Notes: generated by a model from the sequence alone, not told the origin. A DNA stretch of 64,000 bases from Prolixibacteraceae bacterium (GCA_023229575.1 JALNYZ010000001.1:310001-374000), one strand, 5' to 3'. Numbered from the stretch's first letter, positions 28,001 through 33,017 are shown. Numbers and translations are program-made.

Positions 28001-29238
28001 TGTCAGGAAATGCTACGATCCCAACATTCTATGCTTATAATGAGGATAACTCTACAATCATTTTGGGCGTAACAACATATATTTCGGGATGGGTAACTAC
28101 GGGTGTGGCAGGACTTTCACCGATGGTAGGATATTCTGCCAATTTCGGGAACGGCGGTAACCCTCAAACTTTTAGCATGACGGGAAGTGTCAATGATGGA
28201 AGCATGTCTGCCACCCTGTACAACCACAACAGGACCTATACCTTGGGATTTAATCTTGTCGGAAACCCCTACCCTTCGCCGATTAACTGGAATTTAGGCA
28301 ATAGAACCAACGTTGACAATGCCATCTACTTTTTCAATGCCAGTGGTGCGGCCGACCAATATAGCGGAGTTTATGACTCATACATAAACGGGGTTTCAAG
28401 TGGTGGGTCAACGAATATAATCCCGTCCATGCAAGGATTCTTTGTTCATGTTACGAGTACCGGATCAGGCAGTTTGGATTTTTCAAATGCCATGAGGACT
28501 ACTGACCTCAATCCAACCTACAAAGCAGCGAAATTTGATCCCAGGCCCATCATGAGGTTTTCTGCATCCTATGATCAGAAAAATGCCTTGATGGACGCTT
28601 ATGTCATCTATTTAGACAACAAAACAAGCCGCAAGTTTGATCCGGAATATGACGCTTTAAAATTGATGAATACGGATGTCACAGTGCCCAATATCTATGA
28701 AATAGCCGGCAACTCACAAAATCTCTCTATAAGTGGAATGCCCGAACCCGTGGACTCACTCACCAGAATACCGATTGGTATAAAGGCATTAAAAGAGGGC
28801 TGGATGAATATCGCAGCAGTTGATCTATCAAAATTACCCGTAGACCTCACCATTTATCTGGAGGATAAATCAAACAACATTCATCAGGATCTTAGGAAGG
28901 AGCCCAAATACCGTTTTTATGCAAATCAGGGTGATATCAACAATCGTTTTGCCCTCGTAATGGCCATGGTTGGTTATAATTACAGTACCGCTAATCCTGA
29001 AAAACTGTTTACCCTTTCAAAAATTGCCGGTACATTACTTATCAGATCCAATCTACCCGAAGGTAATGATGGCTTGTTGAGAATTACCAATATGCTAGGT
29101 CAGACAATGTTGATAAAAAGTATTACTTTTAATCAGACGATTGAGATCGGCGCTGACTGGCAAAGTGGAATTTATGTTGTGACCCTGGTTTCAGGAGGGA
29201 TAAGCTATTCAGAAAAAACCATTATCCGGAGAAAATGA
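10069..29238 (+). CDS. Giant repetitive surface adhesin with T9SS C-terminal sorting domain
   Basis: The 6389-residue secreted protein is rich in Thr, Gly, Asn and Ser. A signal peptide begins at Met14 (ATG 10108, MKIAILFLLLTVGSF...FGQ). The start is either ATG 10069 or ATG 10108. Modules in order: a W-G-x-S-x-x-W-N-x-A-x-x-W segment followed by beta-helix-like NGTxTNxGT repeats (about 36-1150); nine 96-residue repeats (1154-2017); four 103-residue bacterial Ig-like (Big-1-type) repeats (2018-2429); more beta-helical sequence; two homologous blocks of about 912 residues (around 3150-4980); PKD-like segments; and a T9SS type A sorting domain (about 6318-6389) ending GIYVVTLVSGGISYSEKTI. The protein should be exported by Sec and T9SS and anchored on the cell surface. 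Its genomic place, between a fimbrial chaperone and an usher-like gene, suggests a joint role in adhesion. It is 12 bases upstream of another DUF4402 gene and probably cotranscribed with it. Confidence 0.93.
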   Translation: MNRNLYSRKIKSPMKIAILFLLLTVGSFTHAFGQTNTWDGSSSSNWNTAANWSLNLVPTAAHNVVIPNGITSTITVNTAAVCNSFTINGGGTANTVSISGTNSLTVTNGVSIGAGTGSGDNKILAVGTGSLSCSSITVTAAGSSNRISGVTLSTGTVTVTGNITMGNANDDFTFSGAGTLNVGGTWTGGTFTASTGTVNYNGTAQTLKNATTTYYNLILSGSGNKTFGNSTTISGTLTVQNGATALINNTIAANGPTLVDGTLSVNTTTGTKTFTGDVTINNGGTWNETVNEAITFAGNLTNNGTWSITNTTAHTFSGSGKTIGGNNEIAILSVAVPGTYTNSGTLTVGTALTGAGGLTNDATGTLNLSGTGASCSITTLTNAGTINRTNNGTTTTPLANFTNTGTINLNGSGSITGITNNAGGIVNLSSSGTITSFNNATATSTLNISTTPTVPTITTLTATVTGNTVNYSGAGNQTVKATAYSNLTISGNGTKTLAAATPTVNGVLTVNAGTTLALSTFALGGTTAPTSIVMEIGTTGSVISGSGALNLGGDVAVNYITGSSGATISCPISLDGNLTFTVADDGTSATDLTISGVMALGTGTGWGITKAGLGTLLLSGLNTYTGPTSINEGTLALGISSASATSGPLGNSTGGTTVSAGAVLDLNGFSLSSAATEPITLNGTGLTASPAGALTNNSATTASTYAGAITLGSASSIGTVSNITLGTGGITGSMDLEKIGAATLNLGSGPVSLANLTITAGTLTSTSNTVNLSGNFTNNSTFTHNIGTVNFNGSTAQTIGGSVSSTFNNLTIANTSGGVSLTKNETVSGILTLSNGILGTDATNVMAVSNTSGSAVTGSSASSYVNGPLEWSLLSGNSYLFPVGDAANYRPFELNSVVCASPVVRVTMASTGAGSVDGTLSSVDARNWFAQIMSGTSTSATVRLTESGLTNANTVASATAAQAGPYTDQGGNSIAGGTITSNAAIPYSGSTYFAVGSRPPAVSLSDNGTQIAAANVVGGTNNVVLHHTALAVAFFNANLTGMTCTTAGSYVSADITNLKVWYQTTGTFNAGTATLLSTLTTPGISGAKTFPTFTSQSITSGTTGYIFITADVAPSAVVGHTININALTTSDFTFTLATKSGSTTAGGAQTVVPGPLDHFAISTITSPQTAGTAITGITLTAQDVNNNTVTSFVSSVAYSGTAGITGTSAAFTAGVLSGVSVTPTVAGTSMTFIVTGATKTGTSTFNVNPGALDHFAISTITSPQTAGTAITGITLTAQDINNNTATSFVSTVTYSGTAGITGTSAAFTAGVLSGVSVTPTVAGTSMTFIVTGATKTGTSTFNVNPGAVDHFVISAISSPQTAGTAITGITITAQDINNNTATGFVSTVTYSGTAGITGTSAAFTSGVLSGVSVTPNVSGTSLTFIVTGSTKTGMSTFNVNPGALDHFAISTISSPQTAGTAITGITLTAQDVNNNTATSFVSTVTYSGTAGITGTSAAFTAGVLSGVSVTPTVAGTSMTFIVTGSTKTGTSTFNVNPGALDHFAISTITSPQTSGIAITGITLTAQDVNNNTATGFVSTVTYSGTAGITGTSAAFTAGVLSGVSVTPTAVGTSLTFIVTGSTKTGTSTFNVDPGAVDHFIISAISSPQTAGTAITGITITAQDVNNNTATGFVSTVSYSGTAGITSTSAAFTSGVLTGVSVTPTVAGTSVTFIVTGSTKTGTSTFNVNPGALDHFAISTITSPQTAGTAITGITLTAQDINNNTATSFVSTVTYSGTAGITGTSAAFTAGVLSGVSVTPTAVGTSLTFIVTGSTKTGTSTFNVDPGAVDHFIISAISSPQTAGTAITGITITAQDVNNNTATGFVSTVTYSGTAGITGASAAFTAGVLSAVSVTPTVAGTSMTFIVTGATKTGTSTFNVNPGALDHFAISTISSPQSAGTAITGITLTAQDVNNNTATSFISTVTYSGTAGITGTSAAFTAGVLSGVSVTPTVAGTSMTFIVTGSTKSGTSTFNVNPGAATQIAINSGNGQSATAGTAVAVPPSVIVKDFYNNPVSGVAVTFAVASGGGSGTGLSATTNASGIATVGSWTLGTLVGANSLTATSSGLTGSPLTFTATGTAGAATQMAMYAGNGQSATAGSAVAIPPSVVVKDINNNVVSGVSVTFAVASGGGSGTGLAATTNASGIATVGSWTLGITAGTNTLTATSTGLTGSPLTFTATGTAGAATQIAINAGDAQSATVGNSVATQPSVIVRDANNNPVNGVAVTFAVATGGGSATGLNTTTNASGIAIVNSWTLGTTAGTNTLTATSGSLTGSPVTFTATGTAGVATQIAINAGDGQSATIGTTVAIVPSVIVKDVYNNPVSGVSVTFAVASGGGSGTGLAATTDASGIASVGSWTLGATAGTNTLTATSGTLIGSPLTFTATGTPVPPIVSTAAGGDWATGSTWVGGIAPTATDVVVIATTGGNAATTNGGTITCAGLTINSGAVLTMRRPFNVNGPSDISGRINFGSTSTTVRAMAFNGNVTLNSGSIWDETNGGANTVLDTYTFAGDLTNNATTFTSLTGSPHTFSGTGMNLNGSALTSISNAAVTGTYTNNGTFTVSTALTGAGSLTNSVAGTLNIDGSSSITTLANAGTVTITNAGAISTVLANFTNTGTLNLNGSGTITGITNNASGIINLSSSGTITNLNNATATSTLNISATPVPAITTLTATAAGNLVNYNGVAQTIKATTYSNLTLSGTGGKTFPTGATTVNNILSIENGANANTFTGTLAYGTNATLQYNTTSNRNASTEWITPFTATGGVVIANTGAITMNASKVFDASVPLTVNSGATLNMSTFSLTLNGDLINNGGTVSGTSGGVVITGTTAQNIGAFTTTGTVSMTKTGGTATFTGNVSGAGLTINGTGGTLSLGSGLTHTFSGTWTRTAGTLDAGSSTLNLSATGTVVSGTGGTFTAGTGTVNYSGAGTQNIAVLTYNNLELSGGGGFAKTFTANTTINGNLSIANSTIANLGTGLTHPANSLTLGGAGQVAGTWGGTGSAATNINTTYFTATTGIVNVSSLGAPTSISATPASINFGDTGTISLAASGGGGSGATLTWYAGGCGSGTSIGTGSPLVINKPAVTTTYYARWESGLIYSSCLSTTVTVLNTTFYSYQSGDWNTANTWTTDPSGSFWVNGGIPASTDHVVILNGRTITVNENGKVVNSLEIRLGGTLDLQTTTTHNFGTVTGDGILKLASGNFPGGTYTGFVAANGGTVEYYNLNNQSISSTQLTYNKLIVSNYTASANTTYLDNTVNNINYTVNGNFDLNNHGAGSLTFNFGNPSPSDNLINMSVAGNFTVASGCSIGVNNFASAHTIATSDVNPSVVNPVHSLTLYGNFTNNGSVRFTGLPAPFDNAYYLLATTAFGGTNYGDVQVTFAGATNNTVTCNGTTDFFRFIVEKGSDQTYTLDVNSSNVANFALYGPDNQGNNNFAGYGYYYKALFLHYGTLKLNSNISIPSISEGGQDFLLNPSACLWVNGANVSTTVSGLNGTGYQAATFYGRLRVSAGQFSTGDAAGIVLGDLSTPEINIEGTGTLDVSQVWNNTGATNLISYTQTGGTANFRLLGENHAGAVLSLDNPNTVFNMSGGVINFTENSFTGGGTDFRLFNIQVLPGKFSITGGTINVNVPSSATVYTGNTTVPFYNMNISNRTGSGTVILRVETPGSNLTILNDLSIGNGAILDLNTNTIGLEVDRNFSLVSGATYTPGANTTTFNGSGAQTLTNTGTITSGLNNFTLSNASNTSITNDLTIRGTLTINSGCILHDQGFTISAAGNIVNSGTHSSQANGSILLNGTLAQTIGGSGTGLFGNLGINKSSGATTFQANQTVNGNLRLANGILDITSFNLKFSATSAIYDAMTGTSAPTTFGDTKMIKASGDQSAGGITKSFSAIGSFLYPFGTTTYHPATIDISQAPTHWGDVTVKPVAFVHPSVDPTKNALAYYWKVISSSFTGIQPGSISHTYHYITADVAGNDNTYITGVYRPVAWTKGDALQVDIIGKNIYFPAIQYLDGEYTAGETNAFGTVKVYYSRANGDWDTPATWSLVSNADGTSPGTIPGPSDLVVIGDGGSNNHLVTISANTKIISGLQINTGSTLDVNTTTGHVFGTVTGTGKLRISSSTATAVFPSGDFGDFLGTAGGTVEYYTETAPGNIGTAFTLPTSYLVGSNPINIATYYNLILSPATGKNITLPNTDLLIYNDLNISVSGTSLTGISQINNQNIPRTVTVNGNLNVNNGNLQFTNGSSTAQFISVIGNVNVASGAIFDVAANLAATNTLAIQGNLTNNGTFDMIAGAAQVCNVTFTGAASKQIGGTTATRTDFNTLTINKGTDRTSIMEATVNAMTLNSTLATAMTITNGTFRLSNSNVSLTLSTTNAFTIPSSGCLSANLGTMNVGAANNNGSDLLLLGKLEIMNTGTVNVGNNSGSHNDIEYAASGSPEINISGGSLNVDGQVRRNLANTLGSLIYNQSGGNVTVKGNSFDATRSMFEVLNAGSQFNVTGGTLTIVKAGSTNADFYLDPGSYVVNSSNGGHTVTIGNSSTAVAQNFKINTMAPLWNVTVDGTTTNKTATLSINPISILYNLTINGNGNAGTGSVFKANDLNVTIGGSLINNNLSSATGTNVGGYQTGVAATSTQATTFTGTGNITGTGSNLTNFANLVIGSLSTTPSITLGSSSNIRVNTNLTITSGTLADAANTITAMGDISNAAIHSSSSSSGGMLLANSTKQTITTSGSGKFGNITLNNAGGADIIGDSWITGQLTLTSGLLYINDYKLVMDINSTFGGTYDVNRMIMLNGANSDKGVEKYFSGSASNFIFPTGSTGKYRPVTFTFTSANPGSITVVPVNTAHPSDFAPTTDQLNYYWKTTVTGFSGVSAVTQVYQYGTAEVTGTESNYISARFSSSLWVQYGAGTINATNHTITINDLFTGEYTAGEIANFGLVHTLYTIASGNWNSTAIWAEDAPTNPSCNCYPLGNPVFIQPGHTVTMNINGASAASVDIQGTFDLKQSINHSLGSITDTTHAGTGKMMIENSPGGMFVFPGGNYDRFMASTGTTVELYGSIDAQMPLKPGNLAKPYQNLILTGTGIKYMSADVTKILGNLTINNGAKLSAALHNMPLYILNNWSDYNIAPSSGGFVPGTGSVSFEGGTAQTMTISSGAVTENFYDFIISNPAGVTIAGGGNVQIANNLTLSSGTITTNSTNSLTLTNVSSSAVIGGSVGSYINGPLRKQISNGSFFTFPLGKSSPSPRYGQVYLSGVVTSGVWEAEYFNNSPNSNSPSLTITNMLSPVASVSNNEYWRVRGVGSGSANATLRWDANSGYHLSTPSDRSKIRVVEWVPSNSRWENRGNVVTDNGPDDGLVTTDAAIALADGTDLHYLTIGGGSLPLPTASITSPLTAAICNDNVASTTVTVTLTGTAPWSLTYQLGSATTTLSNIASSPVSIVLTSGSSGITQPITTDTNFNFHITNVNDFNGVAGNGDYSTAVVITVHPMPDNTITGRTQVGINEVVAYTTPTDANTYAWTLSSNGTPLTGNTSTYTVTWGTNTPGPYTIGLTKTTTAGCQSVNSISVTTSTTPTPVITGNQKVCTGSTETYSTPLVSGHSYAWSLSGNGVINSGAATNSISVTWGVVSINNSVSVVESITATPAIQGSASKTVDIGIQPTTNPTYSGPSSVCVGVGPVFTINNSELNVRYQLRNNADNSNSGLFVDGTGGTITLTGSPIVTNTVYNIYGYTLAPFTCSVQLTGTVSVTSTPWGSWVGGTSIDWNTASNWSCGQIPGISINVSIGTATNYPTLNGGSVGTANNLSIGSGASLTVTGNTLQIAGTISNSGTFTASNGTIEMMGSSAQTISANTFAGSTIASLTVNNSAGVTLTGALNVTDIVKATLGNLASNGNLTLKSSASQTALIDGSGAGTVTGSVTMERYLPSAYGYKYLSSPFTSASLAATLSGNATIPTFYAYNEDNSTIILGVTTYISGWVTTGVAGLSPMVGYSANFGNGGNPQTFSMTGSVNDGSMSATLYNHNRTYTLGFNLVGNPYPSPINWNLGNRTNVDNAIYFFNASGAADQYSGVYDSYINGVSSGGSTNIIPSMQGFFVHVTSTGSGSLDFSNAMRTTDLNPTYKAAKFDPRPIMRFSASYDQKNALMDAYVIYLDNKTSRKFDPEYDALKLMNTDVTVPNIYEIAGNSQNLSISGMPEPVDSLTRIPIGIKALKEGWMNIAAVDLSKLPVDLTIYLEDKSNNIHQDLRKEPKYRFYANQGDINNRFALVMAMVGYNYSTANPEKLFTLSKIAGTLLIRSNLPEGNDGLLRITNMLGQTMLIKSITFNQTIEIGADWQSGIYVVTLVSGGISYSEKTIIRRK
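13528..16119 (+). repeat. Nine tandem 288-bp repeats inside the adhesin gene
   Basis: There are exactly nine in-frame units of 288 bases (9 x 288 = 2592). Each encodes 96 residues beginning G-x-x-DHF-x-IS and containing GTAITGIT-TAQD and SGTAGIT-TSAAF. Units alternate between ALDHFAIST and AVDHF-ISA types. Units 5-6 and 7-8 are nearly identical dimers 576 bases apart (for example around 14965 and 15541), which indicates recent unequal crossing-over or gene conversion. Confidence 0.95.
16120..17355 (+). repeat. Four tandem 309-bp Big-1-like repeats
   Basis: Units start at 16120, 16429, 16738 and 17047, each 309 bases (103 residues). The pattern is ATQ-A--AG-GQSAT--, PSV-VKD--NNPV-GV-VTFAVASGGGS, TNASGIA-V-SWTLG and GSPLTFTATGT. 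This is the layout of bacterial Ig-like domains of the invasin/intimin type. Confidence 0.93.
19540..25020 (+). repeat. Two diverged ~2.7-kb (about 912-residue) tandem blocks
   Basis: The module starts at Trp codons 19543 (SGDWNTANTW), 22285 (NGDWDTPATW) and 25018 (SGNWNSTAIW) are spaced 2742 and 2733 bases apart. Each block runs through GGTVEYY, INISGGSLNV-like segments, a K-F-SGSASNFIFPTG-like segment and ends GEYTAGE-x-FG just before the next start. The two blocks are clearly homologous but strongly diverged. Confidence 0.7.
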
Positions 29239-29250
29239 GAAATATAAATT

Positions 29251-29802
29251 ATGTTTTGTAAAACTTCAAATATCTTCCCCCAAATAATGCGCCTGAAAAG
29301 GGCGATGGTTCCTCTTTGGATCCTTCTCAGCCTGTTACTGGTGAATGGTTCGGTTTTGGCCCAGCAGCCGGAAAAACCGCCCAAACCCATCACGGTTACC
29401 GTTAGCACTTTACAACATCTCAATTTTGGAACTTTTATTCAAACAGGGACATCAGGAACGGTTTCAATGGACTTTACTGGTGCTGTAACACCAGGAGGAT
29501 CTGTTATTATTCCTTCTTTAGGATTTAATCAGCATACCATTCCAACACCAGCCCTGTTTGAAGTATCTGCACACCCAGGCACTCTGATTACCATCCAAAA
29601 CGGACCAACAGCAACATTAACTGGAAGCAACGGGGGTACACTTTCATTGACGATTGGATCCTCAAGTACCGGTTCACCCTTTGTTACCCAAGGCCAATTC
29701 ACAAATGTATACATTGGAGGTACCCTGACAGTAGGATCAATGGCGGCCAATCCGGCAGGAAATTATGCCGGAACTTTTAGTGTTACTTTTATTCAACAAT
29801 AA
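29251..29802 (+). CDS. DUF4402-like secreted protein, possible specialised fimbrial subunit
   Basis: The 183-residue protein follows the adhesin stop codon by 12 bases. A second start at ATG 29287 gives a cleaner signal peptide (MRLKRAMVPLWILLSLLLVN...LAQ) and may be the real one. The mature part has KPITVTVSTLQHLNFGTF, GTVSMDFTGAV, ALFEVSAHPGTLITIQ and NPAGNYAGTFSVTFIQQ. It keeps the LNFG and terminal beta-strand pattern of DUF4402 but lacks the A-x-A-x N-terminal strand and the penultimate aromatic residue found in its four paralogues. It may therefore be a tip, base or adaptor subunit. Cotranscription with the adhesin and closeness to the usher gene support a structural role. Confidence 0.8.
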   Translation: MFCKTSNIFPQIMRLKRAMVPLWILLSLLLVNGSVLAQQPEKPPKPITVTVSTLQHLNFGTFIQTGTSGTVSMDFTGAVTPGGSVIIPSLGFNQHTIPTPALFEVSAHPGTLITIQNGPTATLTGSNGGTLSLTIGSSSTGSPFVTQGQFTNVYIGGTLTVGSMAANPAGNYAGTFSVTFIQQ

Positions 29803-30061
29803 CTTATGGCAATCGATAATATCCCTGGAACAATTGGCTGCTTGCTCAAATTGTTTTATAGCCTCATAATCTGCAACGCTTTATACTCCAACAATTTTCT
29901 GAAATTTATGAAATCACCTGCTGTTTTACCTTGTTATCAACGAAAAATAGTTGATAACTCTTTGACTCCCACAATGTACAAAGATGTAAAAATTAATGGC
30001 AATGGTTAATTTCACGAAATTAGGGTATCATATCCCCTTCCTAATTATTATTATTCTTTAG

Positions 30062-32965
30062 TTGAATACAGCGGTATTACATCGTTTTGTCTCTGCATTC
30101 ATCAATTGCAGGATATCACCATGCACAAGGTGGTTCTTTGTCGGCTTTGTACTTTTCTTTTTCATTTCACCTGATCATACAGAAGCTCAGAACAACCCAG
30201 TACTTGATGAGATCTCGGTCTTTCTTCAGATAAAAGATATTGGTGGCATCGAAATACCGGCAGTCATTCAGGAAGATGTAGTTTATCTCCCGGTTAAGGA
30301 GATATTCGAATTTCTGAAATTCAAGACCACAATGTCCGAAACAATGGATTCCATTTCCGGATTTTTCATCACAATCAAAGAGCCCTACCTGGTGGATTAC
30401 AAAAACAACCGGATTCTGTTTCAGGGCAAAGAATTTCAGCTTAAAAATGGGGATCTGGTCCGAACGGAGACCAATCTTTATTTGAGATCAAGCTATTTTG
30501 GTGAAATATTCGGGTTAAATAGTAAATTTTCGGTGCGCACACTTTCAGTATCGATGGAAACCAAATTGGAATTGCCATCCATGCGCGAGAAAAGGCTCGA
30601 ACAAATGCGCCAGAATATTAGCAAGGTTACAGGTGAAGTAAGGGTAGATACAGTGATCAAACGAAAATACCCACTTTTCCACTTTGGAATGGCCGACTGG
30701 TCAGTGATTGCCACACAACAAATTGGTCAAAAGGCGGATACCCGGCTGAATCTTGCATTGGGTACAGTAATTGCAGGTGGGGAGGCCAACCTTATGCTCA
30801 ATTACAATACCAATGAAGTATTTACAGAAAAGCAGCAGTACTACTACCTCAAATATGTCAACAATAACCGCGCCTGGTTGCGCCAGGCTATTTTTGGCAA
30901 GATAGCGACTGATGCCATCTCTTCAATATACAATCCGGTAGTTGGTCTCCGTTTAACCAATACGCCTACCACCTACCGTCGCTCTTTCGGGAGCTACAGC
31001 ATGAGCGATTATACAAGCCCAAACTGGATGGTCGAATTGTATGTCAACAATGTGCTGGTTGATTATGTTAAGGCGGATGCTACCGGATTTTTCACCTTCC
31101 AGGTACCATTGGTATATGGAAATTCGTTCATTAAGCTTAAATTTTATGGACCTTGGGGCGAAGAACGTTACAAAGAGCAAACGCTTACGATTCCCTTTAA
31201 CTTCATGCCAACCAAGAAGTTGGAATACACTTTTGCTGCCGGGCTGGTGGAAGACAGTATAGGAACGATTTTCTCCAGGGGAAATCTGAACTATGGTTTA
31301 AGCAAAAGTATCACCATCGGAGGCGGAGTAGAATATCTCTCGTCAGTTTCGACAGGAACCACTATGCCCTTTTTCACTATCGCCTCCCGTCCGCTCTCCA
31401 ATCTTATTTTGTCGGGAGAATATACTTATGGCGTCAGGGGCAAAGCAATTCTGAATTATCAGCTGTTCAAAAATATCCAAATGGAGTTAAACTACACCAA
31501 ATACAAGGCAGGTCAAAAAGCGGTCAATTACAACTACCTCGAAGAAAGAAAAGCCATTGTTACGATACCAATCAAAAGCCAAAAACTTTCTCTTTATAAT
31601 AGATTGACCTATAACGAGATCATCATGCCAGGTACAAAATATACCACCACAGAATGGTTGATTTCCGGGGCTTTGTTTGGGGTTAACACCAATTTGACCA
31701 ATTATGCGATGTTTTCCGAACACAGTCAACCATATACCTACAGCAACCTGTCCATGTCTTTAAGGTTACCAAAAGGATACATGTTAATTCCTCAAACGCA
31801 GTTTAACTACAGCCAGGGGCGGTTTATTTCGGCAAGATGCTCGGTGGAGAAGTATGTTTTCAAGAACGGATTTTTCTCCGCCTCCTACGAGAACAATTTC
31901 TTAAGCAGCACGCAAATGGCCCAGGTCGGTTTTAGGTACGACCTTCCATATGCACAGACTGGCTTAACACTCAGGCAATCAAACAGCGAAACCACTTTGA
32001 TGGAGATTGCAAGGGGAAGTCTTATTGCTGATATTAAGACAAAATATTTTGGCGCCAATAGCAGGATCAGTGTTGGAAAAGGAGCCCTGGTTTTCTCTCC
32101 TTTCCTGGACCTAAACTGCAATGGCCGCCGCGATGCCGGTGAACCAAAGGAGTATGATCTGGATATTCGTATCAGTGGAGGCAGGCTTTTTCAGTATGAC
32201 CGCGACTCAACCATCAGGGTTTTGGATTTAGAACCATATACGGCCTATTATGTCGAACTTGACCAGAACAGCTTTAACAATGTAGCCTGGAAACTCCGGA
32301 AAAAAACGATGAGCGTCGTTGTAGATCCGAACCAATTTAAAATGATCGATGTTCCTATAGCAGTGGTTGGTGAAGTTTCCGGGACTGTAAATAAAAAAAA
32401 TAATGGTGATGCTGTTGGCATTGGACGAATTGTTGTCAACTTCTTTAATCGGGAATCTAAACTTGTCGGTAAAACTTTGACCGAACCCGATGGCTACTTC
32501 AGCTATCTTGGATTGGCTCCCGGCAAATATTTTGCCCAGGTTGATACTACCCAGTTAAAAAGGGTTCACATGGTTTCAGAGCCGGACACGCTACATTTCT
32601 CAATCAAGCCAAGCAGGGATGGCGACATCGTTGAAGGAATAGATTTCGTTCTTACAAGCAGTTTGACTGTTGATGCCTCGACCTATCCTGAGACACAACC
32701 AAATGAAATCCAATCAGTGACAACAGAACCTCCTACGGTCAAATATGGTGAAAATACCTCCCTGGCGTCCTTTAGACATGAAATTAACACCGGCTTGCTG
32801 AAAACCGATGCCATCAAAGAGAAAGATATCAAGGCATCCAGAATCGACACGATTGAAAGTAAATTGAATGAGGACAAATCAGATGCAAATAAATCGGATA
32901 CCAAAAAATCTGAGGAAAGCAATGCAGGTTTCACAACAAAAGAGCTATTGAAAATTGAAATATAA
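30062..32965 (+). CDS. Usher-like outer-membrane protein (chaperone-usher fimbrial assembly)
   Basis: The 967-residue protein starts at TTG 30062. A TAG immediately precedes it, and the signal peptide (TRWFFVGFVLFFFIS...EAQ) lies before any in-frame ATG. An N-terminal domain (about 45-170) is followed by a long beta-barrel-like region with alternating aromatic strands. At about 322-395 sits a segment typical of ushers: WMVELYVNNVLVDYVKAD, GFFTFQVPL, GNSFIKLKFYGPWGEERY, resembling the E-set/plug of CS1-type and archaic ushers. Residues about 674-700 (FSPFLDLNCNGRRDAGE) and a carboxypeptidase-regulatory-like fold (about 770-860) form the C-terminal periplasmic part. The last ~95 residues are a charged, low-complexity tail (DKSDANKSDTKKSEESN). 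I infer a pore and assembly platform for DUF4402 subunits. Sequence similarity to proteobacterial ushers is at the level of pattern only. Confidence 0.72.
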   Translation: MNTAVLHRFVSAFINCRISPCTRWFFVGFVLFFFISPDHTEAQNNPVLDEISVFLQIKDIGGIEIPAVIQEDVVYLPVKEIFEFLKFKTTMSETMDSISGFFITIKEPYLVDYKNNRILFQGKEFQLKNGDLVRTETNLYLRSSYFGEIFGLNSKFSVRTLSVSMETKLELPSMREKRLEQMRQNISKVTGEVRVDTVIKRKYPLFHFGMADWSVIATQQIGQKADTRLNLALGTVIAGGEANLMLNYNTNEVFTEKQQYYYLKYVNNNRAWLRQAIFGKIATDAISSIYNPVVGLRLTNTPTTYRRSFGSYSMSDYTSPNWMVELYVNNVLVDYVKADATGFFTFQVPLVYGNSFIKLKFYGPWGEERYKEQTLTIPFNFMPTKKLEYTFAAGLVEDSIGTIFSRGNLNYGLSKSITIGGGVEYLSSVSTGTTMPFFTIASRPLSNLILSGEYTYGVRGKAILNYQLFKNIQMELNYTKYKAGQKAVNYNYLEERKAIVTIPIKSQKLSLYNRLTYNEIIMPGTKYTTTEWLISGALFGVNTNLTNYAMFSEHSQPYTYSNLSMSLRLPKGYMLIPQTQFNYSQGRFISARCSVEKYVFKNGFFSASYENNFLSSTQMAQVGFRYDLPYAQTGLTLRQSNSETTLMEIARGSLIADIKTKYFGANSRISVGKGALVFSPFLDLNCNGRRDAGEPKEYDLDIRISGGRLFQYDRDSTIRVLDLEPYTAYYVELDQNSFNNVAWKLRKKTMSVVVDPNQFKMIDVPIAVVGEVSGTVNKKNNGDAVGIGRIVVNFFNRESKLVGKTLTEPDGYFSYLGLAPGKYFAQVDTTQLKRVHMVSEPDTLHFSIKPSRDGDIVEGIDFVLTSSLTVDASTYPETQPNEIQSVTTEPPTVKYGENTSLASFRHEINTGLLKTDAIKEKDIKASRIDTIESKLNEDKSDANKSDTKKSEESNAGFTTKELLKIEI

Positions 32966-33017
32966 GTTTTTACGCCGCCATCAAGACAGTTGCAACAAAT
33001 CTCATATCTCATATCTC

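Noticed and set aside
10069..29238. Frameshift or assembly break in the giant gene
   Set aside because: The frame is open for all 6389 codons, the repeats have exact integer-codon lengths, and it ends in a proper T9SS sorting domain, so the gene looks intact.
9921..29750. Many long open frames on the minus strand across the giant adhesin gene
   Set aside because: They are antisense shadows of the Thr/Gly/Asn-rich repeat coding sequence. Their 288-base periodicity mirrors the repeats, and their Val/Pro-rich products lack any domain.
29806..30009. 67-codon open frame between the DUF4402 gene and the usher-like gene
   Set aside because: Atypical composition, no start context, no recognisable motif, and it fills the leader of the usher-like gene.
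29803..30061. A sigma54 promoter before the usher-like gene
   Set aside because: GG and GC pairs occur near 29828-29850 (CTGGAACAATTGGCTGC), but the separation is 8 or 11 bases rather than 10, so the geometry does not fit.
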